A stretch of DNA of 5,367 bases from Deltaproteobacteria bacterium (GTDB lineage Bacteria; Desulfobacterota_B; Binatia; UBA9968). Shown in pieces: positions 1 to 5,367 of the stretch. Both the position numbers and the translations under genes were made by a program. The stretch is from positions 1 through 5,367 of the forward strand of contig JACZQL010000145.1 in the NCBI GenBank assembly GCA_022545745.1. Reading direction: 5' to 3'. Positions within the stretch are counted from its first letter, which is position 1. Each line of letters starts with the position of its first letter. A model generated the notes under the pieces. That model worked only from the letters and a program-made list of their open reading frames with translations. It made no database searches and was not told the DNA's origin.

Positions 1-20
1 CAAGTTGCTTTCGGCAATTT

Positions 21-1295
21 CTATGAGGTGGCCGCAACTCCCGCGACGGCACCGAATTGTCTTTCGAACTCATCGGGCTCCATCTTTGCCGCCGCAGCGA
101 GGCGAAGTTTCATCTCGTGGTTTGCCAAGTCCGCCTTTTCCAAACGAATCATGTACTTGCGTGCTACGCGGTAGCTCTCACTGTTTATATCCACACGTCG
201 GATGCGGGTACGCTGGGTGGCAGGGTCTATGAGCTCAGCAAAAGGCATTATTTCCAATCGACCTTCTTTCAGACAAACTAGACCACCGCCTCTAGATATG
301 TCCTTTTCTGTCCCTTCTAATAAAGCCCTTACCGCACCATAACCCAGGGTCCGGGTATAGTCGACGTCGAAGGGTATTGGGGATGCAGACCTTAGTTCGT
401 AGCCAATAGTCCTATCCACTATGTTCAGGGTCTCGCCCCTTTCCTTGAATCGTTCCTGTACCTTCCGCTTGAGGATTTTCTCCAAAGGTATCTCCTCAAG
501 ACGAATATGGCCGTGTTGATCGTAGCTCGGCACGACTCCCGGCAGGTTGGATAGCTCTTCCGGAACCAGCTTTTCTACGATACCCTCGGCAATAATGGCC
601 AATCCTCTTTCCCTGCCCATTACCCGCCGCTTCAAGATGGCTCCTTCCAGTACTCCGCAAACCTGGTCGAGGGTTATAGTTTTCGAAGGGAATTCCTCGG
701 GGATGATTGCCAGAGTTGCTCCAGCTGCCTTACCTATCCCCAGGGCCAGATGCCCTGATGACCGACCCATGGATACGATGAAATACCAGCGGTTGGTAGT
801 CCGGGAATCCTCTATCAGGTTCCTTACTATAGCAGTCCCATAATGCCTGGCCGTCTCAAATCCGAAGGTTGGCATGTTGTCTGGCAGGGGCAGGTCGTTG
901 TCAATGGTCTTGGGAACATGTGCAACGGTGATCCCGGGAAGCGCCTTGGCGATCTGTGCTGCCGCAAAGGCCGTGTCATCTCCGCCCAGCGTTAACAGGA
1001 ATTGCACGCCGAGACGTTGGAGTGTTTCCGCAACTCGGCGCACACCCTCTGGACTGCGTGTGGGGTTCGTCCGAGAGGTGAGTAGAATGGATCCGCCCTC
1101 GAAATGAATCCGTGAGACGTCGCCGATATCCAACTCAACGATATGTTGGGTGTCCCCTTGAACCAGCCAGCGGAAGCCATGGTAGCAGCCGAGGACCTGG
1201 AGGCCGCGATTGCGCGCCTCGATGGTGGCAGCGGCAATGACCGCGTTGATGCCTGGCGCAGGGCCTCCTCCCACGAGAATAGCTAGCTTCTTCAT
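21..1295 (-). CDS. Pyrophosphate-dependent 6-phosphofructokinase (PPi-PFK), complete
   Basis: A cytoplasmic glycolytic enzyme of 424 residues that interconverts fructose 6-phosphate and fructose 1,6-bisphosphate. The N-terminal loop GGGPAPGIN (residues 9-17) starts the phosphoryl-donor site. GGDDT (104-108) and PKTIDND (128-134) follow, with D132 matching the catalytic Asp127 of E. coli PfkA, then MGRSSGH (176-182) and AEG (236-238). The key point is D107 and K129 where ATP enzymes carry two glycines: this pair is the known mark of PPi-using enzymes, which work reversibly. GYELR (298-302) likewise resembles the GYEQR of PPi enzymes rather than the GHIQR of PfkA. The length suits the longer PPi/group III forms (about 400-440) rather than the 320-residue PfkA. 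The ATG start is set by the canonical MKKLAILVGGG beginning; no other start codon lies just upstream in frame and no clear Shine-Dalgarno is visible. It lies 49 bases after citrate synthase, so it is probably co-transcribed. The phosphoryl donor is inferred from motifs and has not been tested. Confidence 0.93.
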   Translation of the reverse strand: MKKLAILVGGGPAPGINAVIAAATIEARNRGLQVLGCYHGFRWLVQGDTQHIVELDIGDVSRIHFEGGSILLTSRTNPTRSPEGVRRVAETLQRLGVQFLLTLGGDDTAFAAAQIAKALPGITVAHVPKTIDNDLPLPDNMPTFGFETARHYGTAIVRNLIEDSRTTNRWYFIVSMGRSSGHLALGIGKAAGATLAIIPEEFPSKTITLDQVCGVLEGAILKRRVMGRERGLAIIAEGIVEKLVPEELSNLPGVVPSYDQHGHIRLEEIPLEKILKRKVQERFKERGETLNIVDRTIGYELRSASPIPFDVDYTRTLGYGAVRALLEGTEKDISRGGGLVCLKEGRLEIMPFAELIDPATQRTRIRRVDINSESYRVARKYMIRLEKADLANHEMKLRLAAAAKMEPDEFERQFGAVAGVAATS

Positions 1296-1344
1296 GTCAA
1301 TCGAGCGACTGAAAAATTGACGGAGAGTACGGGAGCAAGAAGCC

Positions 1345-2634
1345 TCAACGTCGATTGTTCATGGGCACATAGGCGCGTTTCTCCGCGCCTTTATAGATTT
1401 GCCTTGGCCGGGCGAGCTTCTGTTCGGAATCGAGCAGCATCTCTTCCCACTGGGCAACCCAGCCCGAGGTCCGGGGTATGGCGAAAAGCACTGAGAACAT
1501 ATCCTGGGGGAGCCCCATGGACTGGTAAATAAGCCCAGAGTAAAAATCCACGTTGGGATAGAGTTTACGTTTAACAAAGTAGTCGTCCTCTAGCGCAATG
1601 CGTTCCAATTCGAGGGCGATGTCGAGGAGCGGATTCCGTCCAGTGACCTGGAACACGGAATCCGCGGTTTCCTTGATGATTTTTGCACGTGGATCATAGT
1701 TTTTATAAATACGGTGACCAAATCCCATGAGCCGTCCCTCACCGCTCTTCACCATCTTGATGAAGTCATTTACCTTATCCTTCGATCCAATCTCCATGAG
1801 CATTCGCAAGACCGCCTCGTTGGCCCCGCCGTGCAGAGGACCGTACAGGGCGGCCGCGGAGGCCGCGACGGAGCAATAGGGATCCACTTGAGAGCTGCCC
1901 ACACCGCGCATCGTGTTGGTGCTACAGTTCTGCTCGTGATCGGCATGAAGGATAAACAGGAGATCCAGGGCCTTCTCCAGCACCGGATTAGGTTTGTATT
2001 GGAGCTCGGTCATCTTGAACATCATGTTGAGGAAGTTGCCCGTGTAACTGAACTCGTTGACTGGATAAACATAGGGCAGCCCGAGGCTGTGTCGATAGGC
2101 GTAGGCCGCAAGGGTTGGTAGCTTTCCTAAAAGGCGGTAGGTCTGAATCCTGCGCGACTCTGCGCTGAAGATGTTTTTCGCATCGGGATAGAACGTCGAA
2201 AGGGCCGCCACGGCACTAATCACCATCCCCATTGGGTGTGCGTCGTAATGAAAGCCATCAACGAACTTTTTAATGCTCTCGTGGACCATCGTATGATTGG
2301 TGATATTCCAACTCCATTCTTCGAGCTGGGAACTGGTCGGAAGTTCTCCGTTGACCACAAGATAGGCGGTCTCGAGGTAGCTGCTCTTTTCGGCCAGCTG
2401 TTCTATGGGGTAACCCCGATAGCGTAGAATGCCCACATCTCCGTCAATGTATGTAATCCGGCTCTGACATGAGGCGGTGTTCATGAAACCAGGGTCGTAA
2501 CTCATCAATCCAAAGTCAACTTCGGACACCTTGATATTGCGCAAATCCATGGCGTTGATGGCACCGTCCTGGATCGGCAACTCATAGCTTTTACCGGTTC
2601 GATTATCGACAACAGACAGCGTATCAGAAGCCAT
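1345..2634 (-). CDS. gltA: Citrate synthase, type II (GltA-like), complete
   Basis: This cytoplasmic enzyme condenses oxaloacetate with acetyl-CoA to give citrate and CoA, the entry step of the TCA cycle. It has 429 residues, close to E. coli GltA (427). It has the N-terminal small domain typical of the hexameric type II form (about residues 1-45), absent from the shorter dimeric and methylcitrate enzymes. Visible motifs are HADHEQNCSTNTMR (230-243), GPLHGGANEAV (265-275), GFGHRIYKNYDPRA (304-317), NVDFYSG (361-367) and PRTSGW (387-392). By alignment with E. coli H264, H305 and D362 the catalytic residues are H268, H307 and D363. All are intact and no frameshift is seen. The ATG is preceded by GGGAG at a 9-base spacing, and a candidate sigma70 promoter lies about 40-75 bases upstream. 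Type II enzymes are often inhibited by NADH, but that cannot be read from this sequence. A 2-methylcitrate synthase role is unlikely given the length and N-terminus. Confidence 0.97.
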   Translation of the reverse strand: MASDTLSVVDNRTGKSYELPIQDGAINAMDLRNIKVSEVDFGLMSYDPGFMNTASCQSRITYIDGDVGILRYRGYPIEQLAEKSSYLETAYLVVNGELPTSSQLEEWSWNITNHTMVHESIKKFVDGFHYDAHPMGMVISAVAALSTFYPDAKNIFSAESRRIQTYRLLGKLPTLAAYAYRHSLGLPYVYPVNEFSYTGNFLNMMFKMTELQYKPNPVLEKALDLLFILHADHEQNCSTNTMRGVGSSQVDPYCSVAASAAALYGPLHGGANEAVLRMLMEIGSKDKVNDFIKMVKSGEGRLMGFGHRIYKNYDPRAKIIKETADSVFQVTGRNPLLDIALELERIALEDDYFVKRKLYPNVDFYSGLIYQSMGLPQDMFSVLFAIPRTSGWVAQWEEMLLDSEQKLARPRQIYKGAEKRAYVPMNNRR

Positions 2635-2643
2635 ATTGATGAT

Positions 2644-2648
2644 CTCCC
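2644..2648 (-). promoter_or_regulatory. Shine-Dalgarno site of citrate synthase
   Basis: On the minus strand GGGAG stands 9 bases before the citrate synthase ATG. It is the clearest ribosome binding site on that strand of the window, and it supports the start at 2634 with N-terminus MASDTLSVV. Confidence 0.7.
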
Positions 2649-2678
2649 GCCTTGTTCCCAGACCCTTTGCAATGATCC

Positions 2679-2707
2679 TTTTTAGAACATCCCACCTCGC
2701 CAGTCAA
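2679..2707 (-). promoter_or_regulatory. Candidate sigma70 promoter of citrate synthase
   Basis: Reading the minus strand, TTGACT (2707-2702, five of six matches to TTGACA) is followed after exactly 17 bases by TAAAAA (2684-2679, four of six matches to TATAAT). A transcript from about 2672 would have a leader of roughly 37 bases carrying the GGGAG ribosome binding site. This would let citrate synthase and the following phosphofructokinase be expressed independently of the upstream phosphatase gene. It was found by eye and no start site is known. Confidence 0.5.
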
Positions 2708-2777
2708 CTTTTCCAATTCGATACTTGGTGCTTCTGTTTGCAGCCGCCATTGACTCAAATCTGGCGCATTGATGCCC

Positions 2778-3236
2778 TCACGCTCCCGCCGGATCCATGG
2801 TCCAGTTGACCTTCCAATCCTTTTTACGACACGAGAGACACACCACGGAAGCTGTCGGAAAATCAATCACTTGTTCACTTGAATTGCCATTGAGGAGCAT
2901 AGCGGCAAGACGATTAAGATGTGGCAGGTGACCTACCACGATCAACGATCTGCCTGAGGCCTCGAGTTCCGCCTTGGTCAGCGAAGGATCGTCTTCAGGT
3001 CTCAGACCTTTGATTTCGCAAATTCCCTCACTGGGAATGATATTACGAGCCAAGATCTCGGCCGTTTGTTTCGCCCTCAGCTTGTCCGAATGAAAGATCC
3101 GCGACGCCGCCATCCCTTTCTTCGCCGCAGCCCGGGACACCCTATCCACCTCGTCCCGGCCCCGGCTACTCAACGGACGTGCCGGATCCTCTTGCTCCGC
3201 CTTGGCTTCTCCGTGCCTCACCAGATACAAATGCAT
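2778..3236 (-). CDS. SixA-like phosphohistidine phosphatase (histidine phosphatase superfamily)
   Basis: A small cytoplasmic phosphatase of 152 residues, near the 161 of E. coli SixA, and made of the single histidine-phosphatase domain. The opening MHLYLVRHGEAK holds the RHG motif (7-9), with H8 the expected phospho-acceptor. RPLSSRG (20-26) is typical of SixA. SDKLRAKQTAEIL (50-62) carries the substrate-binding R54, and VVGHLPHL (100-107) holds the second catalytic histidine, H103. There is no signal peptide or membrane segment. In E. coli, SixA removes phosphate from histidines of phosphotransfer proteins (ArcB and, in later work, the nitrogen PTS protein NPr). The partner here is unknown, as no PTS or histidine kinase gene is in the window. 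The start follows a G-rich stretch (GGGGGGA) about 6 bases upstream. The gene lies 89 bases after the macro-domain gene and 143 before citrate synthase. A more general phosphatase of the same superfamily remains possible. Confidence 0.9.
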   Translation of the reverse strand: MHLYLVRHGEAKAEQEDPARPLSSRGRDEVDRVSRAAAKKGMAASRIFHSDKLRAKQTAEILARNIIPSEGICEIKGLRPEDDPSLTKAELEASGRSLIVVGHLPHLNRLAAMLLNGNSSEQVIDFPTASVVCLSCRKKDWKVNWTMDPAGA

Positions 3237-3306
3237 AACAGTCCCCCCGGGTTTTCATCCTCACGAAGACCCCATACCACTGACTCCATACACAGTCCAA
3301 TGTTTG

Positions 3307-3336
3307 ATTCTATATGCCACTGCGCTTAGTCCGCAA
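3307..3336 (-). promoter_or_regulatory. Weak candidate promoter of the phosphatase gene
   Basis: On the minus strand TTGCGG (3336-3331) and TAGAAT (3312-3307, five of six matches to TATAAT) are separated by 18 bases. The -35 lies inside the last codons of the macro-domain gene. If real, it would give the phosphatase its own transcript with a leader of about 65 bases. The -35 is poor, so this is only a suggestion. Confidence 0.27.
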
Positions 3337-3880
3337 ACGCATGATTTTCAAGAAAGACATCGGCATCGTTCTGACTGAAAAAGACTAGGTAAACCTCCTT
3401 CACGCTCGTGCCAGAAGCGAGAAACTCTTGTACGGCCTTCGAACACACTTGGGCCGCCTCATCCAAGGGATAACCGTAGACTCCAGTGGAGATGGCCGGG
3501 AAGGCCACGGTCCTGAGCCCATTTTCTGCGGCGAGGGCTAGGGAGTTCTGGTAACATAACGCCAGTTCTTTTGCCTTCTCTTTCCCGCCCCGACCATAGA
3601 CGGGACCCACCGTATGGATGACATATTTGGCAACCATGTTTCCCGCTGTCGTCATCACGGCACGCCCTGTGGGCAACCCGTCAGGATATTGATCACGGCG
3701 AATCTTCTCACAGGCCTGCAGAATTTCCGGACCGCCCGCGCGGTGGATGGCTCCGTCCACTCCCCCACCACCCATCAAAGAGCTGTTGGCCGCATTGACA
3801 ATCGCATCCACTTTGTTCTTTGTGATATCCCCCACCGTGACCACAACGCTCCCATTGACAAATCTTTTCAACACTTCCAT
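3326..3880 (-). CDS. Macro-domain protein (probable O-acetyl-ADP-ribose deacetylase / ADP-ribosyl hydrolase)
   Basis: A stand-alone macro domain of 184 residues, close to E. coli YmdB (177), which hydrolyses O-acetyl-ADP-ribose; relatives remove mono-ADP-ribose from proteins. Visible motifs are GDIT (17-20), VDAIVNAANSSLMGGGGVDG (24-43), AIH (44-46), VIHTVGP (87-93) and FPAISTGVYGYP (127-138), which form the ADP-ribose pocket. N32 and D42 match the catalytic Asn and Asp of YmdB/MacroD enzymes, so activity is likely. There is no signal peptide or membrane segment. The start is chosen at the ATG giving MEVLKRFVNG because the family begins here and AGGG lies 6 bases upstream. The frame stays open upstream to an ATG at 3916 and a TTG at 3934, but neither has a good ribosome binding site, and the extra residues match nothing in the family. 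It is the first gene of the minus-strand set and diverges from an amino-acid symporter. The true substrate cannot be told from sequence. Confidence 0.92.
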   Translation of the reverse strand: MEVLKRFVNGSVVVTVGDITKNKVDAIVNAANSSLMGGGGVDGAIHRAGGPEILQACEKIRRDQYPDGLPTGRAVMTTAGNMVAKYVIHTVGPVYGRGGKEKAKELALCYQNSLALAAENGLRTVAFPAISTGVYGYPLDEAAQVCSKAVQEFLASGTSVKEVYLVFFSQNDADVFLENHAFAD

Positions 3881-3936
3881 TAACGACCCTGAGTAGCCTA
3901 GTGCACACCGCCTCATTCCCGGCAATAAATGCAATT

Positions 3937-3945
3937 TCTATACCA
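3937..3945 (-). promoter_or_regulatory. Candidate extended -10 of the macro-domain gene
   Basis: The minus strand reads TGGTATAGA, an extended -10 (TGn plus TATAGA). Its -35 region (about 3960-3966) is poor, as is common for extended -10 promoters, and T-rich DNA lies just upstream. Transcription would begin near 3930, giving a leader of about 50 bases before the ATG at 3880. It would also exclude the TTG at 3934 as a start. Judged by eye only. Confidence 0.35.
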
Positions 3946-3997
3946 CGTCATTTCTCAAACCGCGACAAAAAACAACAAAAAATTGGCTGGATTTTCA

Positions 3998-4021
3998 GAC
4001 CCGTCCAGGGGACAATGGGTC
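3998..4021 (+). repeat. Interrupted inverted repeat (hairpin) upstream of the symporter
   Basis: GACCCGTCC (3998-4006) can pair with GGAC (4010-4013) and GGGTC (4017-4021), giving nine base pairs closed by an AGG loop and broken by a three-base AAT bulge on the 3' side. It sits 54 bases before the symporter ATG. It has no T-run on either strand, so it does not look like an intrinsic terminator. It could be an mRNA leader structure or a protein-binding site, or it could be chance. Confidence 0.4.
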
Positions 4022-4054
4022 GTTTCGCGGAAGGGTGCTGAATTTCAAGTCCAC

Positions 4055-4071
4055 AGGGGAGCATAGCGGAG
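4055..4071 (+). promoter_or_regulatory. Ribosome binding region of the symporter
   Basis: Two purine-rich sites precede the ATG at 4076: AGGGGAG (4055-4061, 14 bases away, rather far) and GGAG (4068-4071, 4 bases away, rather near). An in-frame TAG at 4064-4066 rules out any earlier start, and no GTG or TTG lies between it and the ATG, so the start is well fixed even though neither spacing is ideal. Confidence 0.5.
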
Positions 4072-4075
4072 CACA

Positions 4076-5367
4076 ATGGCAGCGATCTTTGATTTCATAG
4101 GTATCGTTAATTCATTCATCTGGGGCCCTCCCATGATCATCCTGCTGATCGGGACTGGAATCTGGCTCACCTTGGGGACCCGATTTGTACAGGTCCGGCA
4201 ATTTATACATGCCTGGCGCCTCACGCTTGGCGGGGCCTTCCGCAGGCGGCCATCGGGCCCAGAGGCCGGAGACATAACACCTTTTCAGGCGTTAATGACC
4301 GCTCTTTCAGCCACCGTCGGAAACGGTAACATCGCGGGTGTTGCCACCGCCATTTCCCTTGGGGGACCAGGAGCGCCCGTCTGGATGTGGCTAACCGGCC
4401 TCGTGGGAATGGCCACAAAATACGCTGAGGCGCTGCTTGGGGTGAAATACCGAGAGCAGGCACCGGACGGTACCATGTCCGGCGGACCCATGTACGCGCT
4501 GAAAAACGGTCTGGGTCTTTACTGGCTCGGCGGGATCTTTGCCTTGTGCGGAAGTATTACGGCCTTGGGAATTGGCAACATGGTCCAAGCCAATTCGGTG
4601 GCCTTGATTTTTCGCACCGAGCTAGGGATCCCGGTTTTGATAACCGGAATCGGCCTAGCAGTGTTTACCTGGTTGGTGATCATCGGAGGAATCAAGCGAA
4701 TCGCCAGCGTCGCTGAGGTCCTGGTCCCAGTCATGTGCGTGGCTTATTTAATTGGCGGTCTTATCATTATCATCATCAAGAGCGCCGAAATACCCGCAGC
4801 CCTAAGTCTCATTTTTCAAAGCGCCTTCTCAGGACAGGCCGCGGTAGGGGGTTTTGCAGGGGCTGGGATCTCCCAAGCCATCCGCTATGGAGTGGCGAGG
4901 GGCATCTTTTCCAACGAGGCGGGCATAGGCTCCGCGGGGATCGCCCACGGCGCGGCGAAGACCCGCTCCCCTGCCCGCCAGGGTAATATCGCGATGCTCG
5001 GGGTCTTTATTGACACCTTGGTCATCAACACCATTACTACGCTGGCAATTGTACTGACCGGCGCTTGGTCCACCGGTCTAACCAGCACTACTCTTACCGC
5101 CCATGCCTTCAGCACTGTCCTTGGAGAGCTGGGAGGTTGGATCGTTGTCTTTGGCTCCGTGACCTTCGGTTATTCCACACTCCTGACATGGTCCTACTAC
5201 GGTTTAAAGTGCACGGATTACCTTTTTGGGAGTAGGGTCTCCCTCCATTACCGTTGGTTCTGGTGCCTTGTCATCATCGTGGGGGCACTCTTTTCTGGTG
5301 ACGTCGCGGGGGTGAAATTCATCTGGGACATAGCCGACACGGTGAACGGGGCGAGGGCAATCCCCAA
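4076..5367 (+). CDS. Alanine/glycine:cation symporter, AGCS family (3' end beyond window)
   Basis: An inner-membrane secondary transporter taking up alanine, glycine or a related small amino acid with Na+ or H+. 430 codons are visible without a stop. Family members are usually about 450-500 residues, so only the end is missing. The protein starts MAAIFDFIGIVNS. Family hallmarks are TALSATVGNGNIAGVATAIS (75-94), GGPGAPVWMW (96-105) and GMATKYAEALLGVKYRE (111-127). Further on are GTMSGGPMY (132-140), IFSNEAGIGS (277-286), AHGAAKT (290-296), the DT of a later helix (313-314) and TWSYYG (371-376). Several strongly hydrophobic segments fit membrane helices, for example about 15-34, 185-205, 215-234, 305-328, 351-371 and 395-406. 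The last residues DTVNGARAIP (421-430) match the region just before the C-terminus. Differences from the usual consensus as I recall it are PVWMW instead of a phenylalanine before WMW, and GSAGIAH instead of GSAPIAH. Substrate and coupling ion cannot be fixed from sequence. Confidence 0.94.
   Translation, partial: MAAIFDFIGIVNSFIWGPPMIILLIGTGIWLTLGTRFVQVRQFIHAWRLTLGGAFRRRPSGPEAGDITPFQALMTALSATVGNGNIAGVATAISLGGPGAPVWMWLTGLVGMATKYAEALLGVKYREQAPDGTMSGGPMYALKNGLGLYWLGGIFALCGSITALGIGNMVQANSVALIFRTELGIPVLITGIGLAVFTWLVIIGGIKRIASVAEVLVPVMCVAYLIGGLIIIIIKSAEIPAALSLIFQSAFSGQAAVGGFAGAGISQAIRYGVARGIFSNEAGIGSAGIAHGAAKTRSPARQGNIAMLGVFIDTLVINTITTLAIVLTGAWSTGLTSTTLTAHAFSTVLGELGGWIVVFGSVTFGYSTLLTWSYYGLKCTDYLFGSRVSLHYRWFWCLVIIVGALFSGDVAGVKFIWDIADTVNGARAIP

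Noticed and set aside
2..20. Possible terminator hairpin just after the phosphofructokinase stop
   Set aside because: TTGC and GCAA can form a short stem around a five-base loop, but the stem is weak, has an A-C mismatch further out, and the window ends before any T-run could be seen.
547..1107. Plus-strand open frames antisense to the phosphofructokinase
   Set aside because: They are mirror frames of a well-supported enzyme gene and have low-complexity, unrecognisable translations.
1714..2121. 135-codon open frame on the plus strand
   Set aside because: It lies wholly antisense to citrate synthase, whose catalytic motifs are intact. The translation is rich in His, Arg and Gly with no recognisable domain, so it is a shadow frame.
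2765..2778. Possible terminator after the phosphatase gene
   Set aside because: The small GCAT/ATGC palindrome has a stem of only about four pairs and no T-run follows it on the minus strand.
2624..2866. 80-codon minus-strand frame across the gap between phosphatase and citrate synthase
   Set aside because: It overlaps the end of the phosphatase gene and the citrate synthase start in another frame, covers the candidate promoter and ribosome binding site, and resembles no known protein.
3066..3329. 87-codon plus-strand frame antisense to the phosphatase start
   Set aside because: The translation is rich in Pro, Arg and His with no domain, and it overlaps the conserved RHG-coding region on the other strand.
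3935..4075. Glycine riboswitch ahead of the symporter
   Set aside because: This was considered because AGCS genes can be controlled that way, but I could not find the conserved aptamer core segments or the tandem arrangement in this short leader.
4735..4986. 83-codon plus-strand frame inside the symporter
   Set aside because: It runs out of frame within the symporter coding sequence, which is continuous and carries all family motifs.

Overview
The window carries five protein genes on ordinary bacterial DNA of moderate GC content. Four genes lie on the minus strand and a fifth diverges on the plus strand. There is no rRNA, tRNA, CRISPR array, insertion sequence or phage gene, and no stretch longer than 300 bases lacks a gene. 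The genes are bacterial in style (Shine-Dalgarno sites, sigma70-like promoter elements, short intergenic gaps). The 429-residue hexameric-type (type II) citrate synthase, SixA-type phosphatase and pyrophosphate-type phosphofructokinase would fit a Gram-negative lineage such as Desulfobacterota or NC10-like bacteria. That placement is inference from protein style only.

Reading the minus strand from its upstream end, the order is as follows. A macro-domain protein (about 3880 to 3326) is a probable ADP-ribosyl or O-acetyl-ADP-ribose hydrolase. A SixA-like phosphohistidine phosphatase follows (3236 to 2778). Then come citrate synthase (2634 to 1345) and a pyrophosphate-dependent 6-phosphofructokinase (1295 to 21). 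The gaps are 89, 143 and 49 bases. Citrate synthase has its own candidate promoter and a good ribosome binding site. The 49-base gap suggests that phosphofructokinase is co-transcribed with it. The two small upstream genes may form a separate unit or read through.

On the plus strand from 4076, and running off the right edge, is most of an alanine/glycine:cation symporter (AGCS family). It shares a 195-base divergent intergenic region with the macro-domain gene. That region holds A-rich tracts, a candidate extended -10 for the macro gene and an interrupted inverted repeat in the symporter leader.

Taken together, the window pairs central carbon metabolism (a reversible PPi-linked glycolytic step and entry to the TCA cycle) with two enzymes that remove or process small modifications and with an amino-acid uptake gene. 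Nothing here is clearly a new system. The points most worth a second look are the macro/SixA pair beside central metabolism, the PPi-type signature of the kinase next to citrate synthase, and the hairpin in the symporter leader.
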